DNA from: Beta vulgaris subsp. vulgaris
Taxonomy: Eukaryota; Streptophyta; Magnoliopsida; Caryophyllales; Amaranthaceae
Assembly: GCF_026745355.1 (NCBI RefSeq)
Contig: NC_079209.1
Coordinates: 18,886,987 to 18,950,986, forward strand
Reading direction: 5' to 3'
DNA length: 64,000 nucleotides
Shown here: in pieces, positions 58,801 to 64,000 of the stretch
Position numbering within the stretch: position 1 is the first letter of the stretch
Layout: every line of letters starts with the position of its first letter
Notes under the pieces: generated by a model
What the model saw: the letters and a program-made list of their open reading frames with translations, nothing else
Database searches by the model: none
What the model was told of the DNA's origin: nothing
Translations under genes and position numbers: made by a program

Positions 58801-61800
58801 TAATATTTAAATTATGACAGTATGTCGAGGGAAACGTATTTCGAAGCGTTATAACTTAAGCTAAGGGATGTCAAGAAGAACCATGGGGACCGTCAAAAAA
58901 TAAAAAGAAGAAATATGGGGGAAAATAAGGGGTGTTTTGGAAAGCAGTTAAGGAACATGAATTACGTATGTAGCATATTGGATTATGTGTGTTATATGTC
59001 ATAACAGTTAGAAATTTGCATGTCATGGATTATGTCAGCTTATTGGACGTTATACTTGTGTAATTGTATCTAAGATAACACAAATTCTTATAAAAGACTA
59101 TCTCACGTTAGTGTTAACATGAGACCGGTCAACTGATGTCATGTTGGTATTACACACGTGCATCATAACAACAGTGGTATTAGTTAAGCGCTTGAACTTA
59201 TTAGTTGTGTTAACCTTAAAATTATTTTGGATAAATTAGTTAAACACTGAAATATATTAGTTAAGCGTTAAATTATATTAATTAAGCGCTTTGACCTATT
59301 TGTTATGATAGTAAAACCATCTCATTTCTCCCTCAATTTTTATTTTCTTTCTCCTCTGCCTACTCTAATTTCTATCTCATATGTCCCTTTGTTCTACTAA
59401 CACGTGTTTCTCTCTCCTCTACACTATCATTTCCCTCTCCTTACCCTGCCATTTCCTTCTCCTCCACTCAACTTCCATTTCTTTCTGAACCCTTCATCTC
59501 TTTCTTTTTCTTTATTTTCTTTTTTGAACATATGAAACTTTCAACTACATAAATCCTTTTTCGCGACTTCTTCAATCTTGACGATGAGAAGTTCTCAAAG
59601 CTATTTGTTTCCCTCTATCAATGAGTCTAAACTGTAATGAATCTCTTATTATGAGTTGCAGCTTTTAGGTAAAAAGTTTTATATTTTTTTCAAGTCAATA
59701 GTTATTGGTTTTTTGGTGATTAGTTATCGTTTTCAGGTAAATAGTTATGCAGCTAATTAAATAGTTATATTTGTAAGGTTAATAGTTATGGTTTTTAGTT
59801 ATTAGTAATTGTTTATAGTTTATTAGTTGTACCTTCCATGTTATTAGTTATTGTTATGGATAATTTGTTATATTTTTAAGGTTAATAGTTATGGTTTTTA
59901 GTTATTAGTAATTGTTTACACGTTATTAGTTATAGTTGTCATATTATTAGTTATAGCATGGTTATGGATTAATGGTGATATTTGTAAGGTTAATAGTTAT
60001 GATTTCAGTTATTAGTAAAACGTGTTATAATCTGGTTTCTATAATATAACTAATATACTTCAATGCTTAACTAATATAATTCAACGTTAACTAGTATATT
60101 TTGCCGCTTCACTAATCATCCAGAAGTAATTTAAGGTTATCATAACTAATAGGTCCAAGCGCTTAATAACTAATTTCGCTGTTGGTTTGATGCACACCAT
60201 GACATCAGCATGACATCAGCTAATCTCACGTTAACACTAACGTGAGACGGTCTTTTAAAAAACAGACTCCTAATAATAAAAGCTGAAAGGGAGAACGTGC
60301 AAAGAAACAACTATATGTATAGCATATTAGCATTATTATGCTGTTGCCTCAATGCATGCAACCAAAATATGGAGATATCAATAAATTCTATTTTGGTACC
60401 AAGTGTGATCCAGTTTCCACGAGAATTCCAGCAGAACCAGATGCGTAATTGACGCCTCTTAATATATCTTGGTCCATTTGCGTGCTATCACTGCTATATG
60501 GTGTTATGAATCTTTGAAATCCCAAGAATTGAGCTGTAATATAAACATTGCAGAATAATAATATAAGTATTTGGTATACTCGTTGCCTAATATTATAAAT
60601 ATGCAATAATTCAATACGGGATACTTGTTGATATATTTTTTTTAAATTTGGCTTTAAATTCAAAGCTTGATGAGTTAGTTTTACATGGACCTAATTCTCA
60701 ATAATATTATTGTGGATCAAAACCATTTTTTTAACATAGTGACTCTTTGTTTTTATATGGTAACATTTTTAAAATCGTAAATTATATTATATAGTTAATA
60801 TCTACTGTAATGACTTATTTTTTTAATATAGTCAATCTTTCTCATATTAGTTAATCATGATGAAATTTTCACTTTGTGATATAGTAACTTTTTCTCACAT
60901 AGTTAAATTTCACAATATAGATCTACTCATTTTTTACACCTATTTTTTTATATAGTAATCTTTTTTTCATTATCACATGAATTAACATTAACTATATACT
61001 AATTTATTGTGAACCAAGTTCATATAAATTTTTTACAGGTTTGATACAAATTTATCGCTTATCTTTGTAAGATACTTACGGGAGAGTGGGTACTACTTAG
61101 GAATGTCTCAGAGCAAATTTCGATTTTCCTGTTTAACTTCATAACTTGTACTATATTTATATTTCACACTAGTTATTAGACTCGGGCTATGCCCCAGATA
61201 AGAAAAATGTTCATTTATTAATATTGTACTTTGATATGATAACATTAATAAAACTTGGTCTAATGGTTAAAACTTTAGTACATGAACTTGAGGTCATGGG
61301 ATCAAAACCTATACTATGTAATTTCTAATTTTTTTATTGTACATGGATTACATAAACTAAAACTCCCTAGAGAGAGCGCCACATGGCACCGTTCCTCGTT
61401 CACGCACGCCTTTTAATATATTAGTATAGATATCTCTCCATATTCCAATTAAGAATTTGAGTGTCCTCTCTCAATGTACTTTATGGTTTCTTATGTTATT
61501 CATAAATATCTTATTTATAAATAAAGTTCATGTATAATATTATAAATATACTATTCATCTGAGTGTCTGATGACACAAATGTGAAATTTATTATGGACAC
61601 TGAAAGTAATAAATTCAACTAAATATCATATATTATTGATCTGCCTTGTTTTACATGAATATTGATGTGGTGATTAATTTTCCCCCAAGCATGACAAATA
61701 AACCTGGCTTATACATTTCAAATAATTCCTTTATGATTGAATATAATCATATGTTGCCTCGACTAGCTCATCAATTATGTCATACTCCCTCCGTCCCATA

Positions 61801-62893
61801 ATATAGTGCTTGTTTCTTTTTTCACGGTCTCCAAAACGTAACTTTGACCTTTAATATCTTCAATTCTTTATTAATAAAAAATATAAAAAGTTGATATTAT
61901 GAAACTACACATTGAGAGAATCTAACAAGATCCTACATGAATATGTTTTTTTATATATACAAATGAGAATATTCGGTCAAAGATTTTAAAGTTTGACCAC
62001 CAAAAATGAAATAGGCACTATATTATGGGACGGAGGGAGTACTAATCTATATCAATATAAATCTATTAAAAAGGTTCTTAAATAAGGAACGATATCACGT
62101 GGTACTCTACTTAAGAGTGTTTTATTTCATGTACAGTTAAAAAAATTATAAATTTCATAGCATATGCTTTAATGATCTTGTGACCTCAAGTTGATATATT
62201 ACAACTTCAATCACTAAAGCAAGTGGTATTTAGTATTATTTTTTTAAGGTAAAATATTGATAAATGAAAATTTTTCTTACCGTGGCATAGTCCATACCTA
62301 ATAACTACCGGTAGTTTTAAAACAAACCCGGCCTTATAAGTATGCCTCATTACTTGACTAGATCTATAGTACGTGCATCAACTAAAGTAAAAAAAAATGC
62401 GGAAAATTATGTATAGTTTATTTACTTTTTTTTGACGGGATGTATAGTTTATTTACTTGAAACTTTATTGTTGATACTATATCATGTATATATGTAAAAT
62501 CACGATTAGCTAATAAGGATATACCGAGACATACAAAATAATTTCAAACAATATTGTTGGTCGATTAACAAAAAGGAGCTATATGAACTTGCACAATATA
62601 TTAATAAAATCCAAAAATAGAAAATTCAGATGTAAAATAGGTATAGATATATACTTACAGATAAAATCTACAGCGGTGCGACCATTGGTGAACCTTCCCG
62701 TTGGAATTTTTTCTGGAAAGTCAACTCCATAAGGTGTATAATTTGCTTTAGCCATTGTTATGAGGCCATTATTGATGCCAGCATCTGATAATGAATCGCC
62801 AAAAATGAAATAACATGGCACATCTTGTTCACCATTAACCAAATTAAAGAATAATATGATAATAGAAAACAAAATTGCTGAAATTCTCCACAT
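46635..62893 (-). CDS. GDSL esterase/lipase, secreted, five exons (join of 62893-62659, 60533-60400, 56691-56452, 53659-53419, 46849-46635)
   Basis: A GDSL-type serine hydrolase, expected to be secreted and to cleave ester bonds of lipids or acylated wall/cuticle compounds; the substrate cannot be read from sequence. The five exons (235, 134, 240, 241 and 215 nt) add to 1065 nt, exactly 354 codons plus stop, with GT/AG at every junction and matching phases. Residues 1-21 form a signal peptide. Block I is FIFGDSLSDAG with catalytic Ser34; block II NYASGSAG (Gly111); block III NIGSND (Asn167); block V DGFH with Asp317 and His320. Length and exon plan match the plant family. Introns are 2.1, 3.7, 2.8 and 6.6 kb, swollen by transposons, including a young Copia in intron 4. 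No stop or frameshift is present, so the gene looks functional. Expression is not proven. Confidence 0.92.
47229..47471 (+). mobile_element. Small Helitron in GDSL intron 4 (copy 5)
   Basis: Starts A|TCTATACAAATATATTAAAAG and ends CTAG|T. The terminal hairpin is weak (AACAATGCACAATG). It belongs to the same family as the copies at 57596 and 61169. Confidence 0.5.
47535..47716 (+). repeat. 5' LTR of the young Copia, 182 bp
   Basis: TGTTAGAGATATC...CTTTGTCA. It must hold the promoter of the element; TATA-like TATTATATA occurs at about 47653-47661. Confidence 0.9.
47717..47732 (+). promoter_or_regulatory. Primer-binding site (initiator-Met tRNA type)
   Basis: TGGTATCAAGAGCAGG directly follows the LTR, the usual plant copia primer site. 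Confidence 0.85.
47773..52422 (+). CDS. Copia gag-pol polyprotein, open throughout, expected ATG reads AAG
   Basis: One frame of 1549 codons runs from 47773 to the stop at 52422. Domains in order: gag (THDNYADWAADIQLAL near residue 45); two CCHC knuckles CGKCHKTGHDSASC (about 48579) and CSHCHKKGHGIDHC (about 48640); protease WIIDTGATHH (48904); GAG-pre-integrase LWHQRLGHP; integrase Asp in VDDFSR (49521), Asp in SDNGTEF (49648) and Glu in PEQNGRVERKH (49732); a Pro/Ser-rich linker with 21 bp repeats; reverse transcriptase with HQMDVHNAFLHG and YVDDLI (about 51466); RNase H with CDSDWA and SSAEAEY. The natural start appears to be codon 47773, now AAG (context CCGCCAAGGCTGGCG). The first in-frame ATG is 48025, which would drop 84 residues of gag. 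Confidence 0.9.
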   Translation, partial: KAGDDLPLVTPPAKIDPSSPFFLGPQDRPGDFITPTRLTHDNYADWAADIQLALVARRKFSFVDGTITSPIPPCTDSDWLTINAMLVSWITNTITPEVKSTLTKYREASRLWDHLKHRFYIVNGPRIQQIKSSIARCEQTKTMSVSTYYGKLNALWEELSLLEPSICCSCCPNCTVSDLYSQRRETTKLHEFLMGLYSEYYSHLRTNILSSDPLPSLDRVYHLAVQDERVRLAHISSVDSSSPAEVLGFSVRAQGPPGRGSASSGSRLVCGKCHKTGHDSASCWAHLTCSHCHKKGHGIDHCYTLHGYPDKPKGSTGRGRPPQPARAHAAVTPSDGTGGPSSSSSLFSAEQWKALAGLFGNAPVPETRLNGEFDKNLWIIDTGATHHVTGIASWLLDSQAFDCPVGLPNGATVLSTMVGSVCLSPTITLKNVLYVPNLSCNLLSVSQLCDDLQCFVQFTNSMCVIQGPTKERIGTGTRQAGLYYFQGINTVHHVAVSSSSLLDLWHQRLGHPSEKIVKLIPPLCNHKGHLDPNCEICFRSKHTRTKFPSSTTKTSRVFEKIHVDLWGPYRHVSSSGARFFLTIVDDFSRAVWTYLLVDRLEVFSMFMSFVAMVQRQFSKNIQIVQSDNGTEFTCLLDYFASTGILFQTSCVGTPEQNGRVERKHQHILNVARALRFQAHLPIYFWGECVLAAAHVINHTPSLILHGKSPFECLFGHTPSYDALRVIGCLAYAHNQKTLGDKFASRSRKCIFIGYPFGKKGWKLYDLERKVFFVSRDVKFVEHIFPYFSPSQVDISPDLLLSSSQDIHYDFDDYPIEFSSSSPSIQPTNLTASPSGPTSPSSSLASQSTGPASPISGPAPQKSDPAPQKSRPAPQNSRPASQKSCPAPQMSRPDSHSTGPASLLTDQTGPSSLDPAPDSSAPLTSASATKLTGPDCPSSEPAGSSSSPTSSEAHLLPTPPSSSSLSTDNLGRGQRLKLPSTRLRDFVTDSVTTPSVDSRSSTPASSSSLGTPYPLAHYINCDNFSANYRKFLAALISTQEPRSFKEAMQDAGWRASMQSEIRALEENGTWTLEPLPPGKRALGSQWVYRIKYHSDGSVERLKSRLVVFGNHQQAGLDYNETFAPVAKMTTVRAFLAIAASKNWELHQMDVHNAFLHGDLEEEVYMKLPPGFSRPDSALVYRLRKSLYGLKQAPRCWFAKLVTPLKGYGFLQSYSDYSLFTYTKGPTQLNVLVYVDDLIISGNDSAAIALFKAYLSDCFKMKDLGSLKYFLGIEVARSASGLFLCQRKYTLDIISEAGLLGAKPSGFPMEQNHRLGHDTSDFFDAPERYRRLVGRLIYLAVTRPDLAYSVHILSQFLQAPRIAHWEAALRVVRYLKGTPGQGILLNSASDLTLQGWCDSDWAACPITRRSLSGWLVFLGHSPISWKTKKQHTVSLSSAEAEYRSMTAITCELKWLKGLLLSLGVHHPKAIPLFCDSQSALHIAQNPVFHERTKHIEVDCHFVRDAINDGLIAPSYVPTTDQLADVFTKALGKTQFDLLMSKLGISSLHAPT
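50317..50463 (+). repeat. 21 bp tandem repeat in the Copia linker
   Basis: About six units based on CCAGCCCCACAAAAATC, each coding a 7-residue Pro-Ala-Pro-Gln-Lys-Ser-X step. The period keeps the reading frame. Confidence 0.85.
52431..52613 (+). repeat. 3' LTR of the young Copia, 183 bp
   Basis: Identical to the 5' LTR apart from one extra T (CCTTTTGTAT against CCTTTGTAT). Followed by the target duplication TTGCT at 52614-52618. Confidence 0.95.
52665..52884. mobile_element. Foldback MITE in GDSL intron 4
   Basis: The left arm (ATTTTAGAGCTTTAAAATAA, ACTCTACAAGGTGGAGTT, AATGGCTCATAT) recurs inverted on the right (ATATGAGCC, AACTCTACCTTGTACAG, CTAAAACTCTAGA). Arms are about 85 bp with mismatches. 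The superfamily is not certain. Confidence 0.6.
53419..53659 (-). CDS. GDSL gene exon 4 (residues 204-283 plus first base of 284)
   Basis: Acceptor CTTGCAG at 53660-53666. Encodes TLYSSGARKVAVFGLGKIGC (block IV region) and AKFTFINVSAMQS. Donor CCTG|GTAAGC; reading past it gives a stop within 7 codons, so the donor is needed. Confidence 0.92.
54029..54550. mobile_element. Foldback element with long inverted repeats and telomere-like core, GDSL intron 3
   Basis: The left arm begins CGATTTTTTCACCAAGTAC and the right arm ends GTACTTGGTGAAAAAACCG. Arms of about 150 bp share AGTTTTCAAAATACACGGGG, GTTACAAACTA and TGACTAACGACG. The core holds G-rich, degenerate telomere-type repeats. No transposase; the target duplication could not be settled in the A/T-rich flanks. 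Probably MULE-like. Confidence 0.65.
54300..54390 (+). repeat. Degenerate telomere-like tract (TTAGGG/TTTAGGG type)
   Basis: Runs such as GATTAGGGTTAGGATTAAGG, GGTTAGGGTTAGAG and GGGGTTTAGGACTAAGG resemble plant telomeric TTTAGGG with many variants. Confidence 0.6.
55103..55321. mobile_element. Stowaway MITE in GDSL intron 3
   Basis: Ends CTCACTCTGTTCC and GAAACGGAGGGAG with TA on both sides (55101-55102, 55322-55323). 219 bp, A/T-rich, non-coding; Tc1/mariner-type. Confidence 0.85.
56452..56691 (-). CDS. GDSL gene exon 3 (residues 124-203)
   Basis: Acceptor TTTTAG at 56692-56697. Begins GDRVWMDRQL and contains CLYTVNIGSNDYINNYFMP with block III. Donor CAG|GTTTGT. Confidence 0.93.
57596..58158 (-). 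mobile_element. Non-autonomous Helitron in GDSL intron 2 (copy 2)
   Basis: On the minus strand it starts A|TCTATACAAATATATTAAAA followed by GGCGTGCG and CCACGTGGC. It ends with a clear hairpin CCCGGGGCTTAGCCCGG, then ACCTAATAACTAG, with T after it. No target duplication and an A/T insertion site fit Helitrons. 563 bp, no Rep/helicase. A second hairpin-like tail (GACCCGGGCTTTGTCACGG at 58168) abuts it, suggesting an older relative beside it. Confidence 0.75.
59091..60258. mobile_element. MULE-like element with about 130 bp inverted repeats, GDSL intron 2
   Basis: The left arm TAAAAGACTATCTCACGTTA, GTGTTAAC(A/G)TGAGA, GATGTCATG and TTAGTTAAGCGCTT recurs inverted at the right end (AAGCGCTTAATAACTAA, CATGACATCAGC, TAACGTGAGACGGTCTTTTA). 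No transposase was seen. Target duplications were not identified. Confidence 0.65.
59740..60020. repeat. About 105 bp tandem repeat inside the MULE-like element
   Basis: AAGGTTAATAGTTATGGTTT begins at 59774 and 59878, with a third, shorter match at about 59986. Each is followed by TTAGTTATTAGTAA(T/A). Confidence 0.75.
60400..60533 (-). CDS. GDSL gene exon 2 (residues 79-123)
   Basis: Acceptor TTACAG at 60534-60539. Encodes QFLGFQRF and DILRGVNYASGSAGILVETG with block II. Donor TTG|GTACC is weaker than the others but keeps phase with exon 3. Confidence 0.9.
61169..61430 (-). mobile_element. Small Helitron in GDSL intron 1 (copy 3)
   Basis: Minus strand: A|TCTATACTAATATATTAAAA, GGCGTGCG, and the tail hairpin around GGGGCATAGCCCGAG followed by TCTAATAACTAG|T. 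262 bp. Confidence 0.7.
61785..62039. mobile_element. Stowaway MITE in GDSL intron 1
   Basis: Perfect terminal repeats CTCCCTCCGTCCCATAATAT and ATATTATGGGACGGAGGGAG with TA target duplications (61783-61784, 62040-62041). 255 bp, non-coding. Confidence 0.92.
62046..62308 (+). mobile_element. Eroded Helitron next to the Stowaway MITE (copy 4)
   Basis: Starts A|TCTATATCAATATAAATCTA with ATTAAAAAGG and CACGTGG; ends with the hairpin remnant CCGTGGCATAGTCCAT, then ACCTAATAACTAC in place of CTAG. It lies five bases from the MITE. Confidence 0.5.
62659..62893 (-). CDS. GDSL gene exon 1 (residues 1-78)
   Basis: Starts at ATG 62893. It codes for the signal peptide (hydrophobic ISAILFSIIILFFNLVNG) and block I with GDSLSD, ending GRTAVDFI. 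Donor T|GTAAGTAT at 62658. Confidence 0.93.
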
Positions 62894-62960
62894 CTTTTTT
62901 CGAATGATTACAGAAAAGGGAGTCTAGTGAAGTTGCATTAAAAGACTGCATGTACTTACG

Positions 62961-62970
62961 TTATTTATAG
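62961..62970 (-). promoter_or_regulatory. Probable TATA box of the GDSL gene
   Basis: CTATAAATAA on the minus strand, 68-77 bases before the ATG at 62893. This spacing leaves room for a short 5' UTR of about 35-45 nt. Confidence 0.6.
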
Positions 62971-63660
62971 CGCAGAACCTTCATATATAAATATATTAAA
63001 GGGAAGTCACTTGAGGTGTCCAAGATAAAAAAAATTATAAAAATGATTGCTGATTTGTTTTTCTCGGCATGATAATGCTTATTTTATAACATTCCTTGTT
63101 TGACTTGTAATAATGTTGTACGCCTTTGCTCATAAAGGTTGGCAATGTGCCTCAAATTTGGAAGTTTGTTAGCTACGAAATTAAGTTGTATTCTTTAAAG
63201 TTCGCCTACGTATATAAATTTGGCAAAAGTTTACATACTGAAAGTTTGTTAGCTTTGTAAAGAAGTTGGGCAATCTTTATTGGGAAAGAAGGGGAAGGGT
63301 TTGGATTTACCATGCTGGGGTAGTGGGGTTAGCAGATTTTACAAGACAACTTGTGAGGATATTATTAGATCATGGTTGGCCGACTTCTTTTTAAATAAAA
63401 AATATAGATTATGGCACCATGGTGTTTTCTCATATTTTTTATATTGCAGAGAAACATTTACTACAATAGAAAAAATGAAGACTTTCTTATGTTTTTTTTG
63501 AACTAATATAATAGAGGTGGTGGAGAAGGAGAAACAATGGAACCGAGGAAATTTAAAAGGTGGTGTGGACGTGATTGATTAATTCACAGAAGTTGTTAAG
63601 TAGTTGTGAATAATTTAGTAATGTTTGAAAAAAAAAACTTTAAATTTTTATTATATTTTG
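62971..63660. other. Upstream region of the GDSL gene, no other gene seen
   Basis: AT-rich sequence containing the expected promoter. The plus-strand ORF at 63280-63501 shows no recognisable domain and was not accepted as a gene. Confidence 0.5.
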
Positions 63661-63687
63661 CTTAAGAACCTGTTCTTTTCGGTATAA

Positions 63688-63898
63688 AACAGTTGAACTT
63701 AACTGAACTGAACTGAATTGAATTGAACTGAATTGAATTGAACTGAAATGAATTGAATTGAACTAAACTGAAATGAATAGTGATATGTGAGAATAAAAGA
63801 ATTGTACAGAGATGAAATGAACTGAATTGAATTGAATTGAACTGAATTAAAATGAACTGAACTGAATTAAACTGAACTGAACAGAAAATAAACTGAAG
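63688..63898. repeat. Pentanucleotide array (TGAAC/TGAAT)n
   Basis: Mostly uninterrupted 5 bp units alternating GAACT and GAATT, broken once by about 60 bp at 63777-63815. Flanks (AAGAACCTGTTCTTTTCGG and AATGGACCCTAAG) may be the ends of a MITE that carries the array. Confidence 0.8.
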
Positions 63899-64000
63899 AG
63901 AATGGACCCTAAGTTTTAAACATGTCATTTACTGCAGTCATTTAACAAGTTTTGAAATATGCTACTGTAGTCAATTGGAAACTAAAATATAAACAAAACA

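Noticed and set aside
1..64000. A new multi-gene biological system
   Set aside because: The only intact genes are one GDSL lipase and one Copia polyprotein. Remaining coding fragments belong to known transposon families and carry disabling lesions, so no operon-like or cooperative set is supported.

Overview
This 64 kb window looks like a repeat-rich eudicot nuclear genome. It is AT-rich and holds a single host gene with plant-type exons. Around and inside that gene lie nested plant LTR retrotransposons (Copia, chromovirus, Athila-like, Tat/Ogre-like), CACTA elements, MULE-like elements, Stowaway MITEs and Helitrons. The species cannot be fixed from sequence alone. No rRNA, tRNA, CRISPR array or prokaryotic gene was seen.

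Layout. 1-1211: end of an LTR that continues left of the window. 2366-3465: MULE-like element with ~250 bp terminal inverted repeats carrying a GRF zinc-finger ORF. 3580-3796: broken RNase H-like fragment. 3973-4393: small Helitron. 5054-16617: three-step tandem duplication (units A, B, C) of a plus-oriented Tat/Ogre-like LTR/leader fragment; unit B contains a chromovirus-type solo LTR with a perfect TSD (GTATG), C repeats that LTR, and a complete non-autonomous CACTA element (14810-16253, TSD AAT) sits in C with a truncated copy in A. 16618-28187: a minus-oriented Tat/Ogre-like element with little or no coding sequence, itself invaded by two CACTA elements and another solo LTR. 28190-35417: decayed minus-strand chromovirus (one LTR, internal deletion through reverse transcriptase). 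35418-40650: decayed minus-strand Athila-like element with PBS and one LTR. 41143-46196: decayed short-LTR Copia with perfect TSD GTACT; a CACTA-like element in its leader carries a captured GOLD-domain gene fragment.

46635-62893 (minus): the one convincing host gene, a secreted GDSL esterase/lipase. Five exons with consistent splice sites and phases give exactly 354 codons plus a stop. All four catalytic blocks are intact although the gene is stretched to 16.3 kb by transposons in its introns. Intron 4 holds a very young Copia (47535-52613; LTRs differing by one indel, perfect TSD TTGCT) whose 4.65 kb gag-pol frame is open, but whose expected ATG reads AAG. Introns 1-4 also hold four Helitrons of one family, two Stowaway MITEs, and three inverted-repeat elements, one with telomere-like DNA.

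The retroelements do not form a functional system together; they record successive insertions. I found no evidence for a previously undescribed biological system. The strongest points are the GDSL gene kept in frame through large insertions, the near-intact Copia with the lost start codon, the dated chain of tandem duplications, and gene-fragment capture by the CACTA and MULE-like elements.
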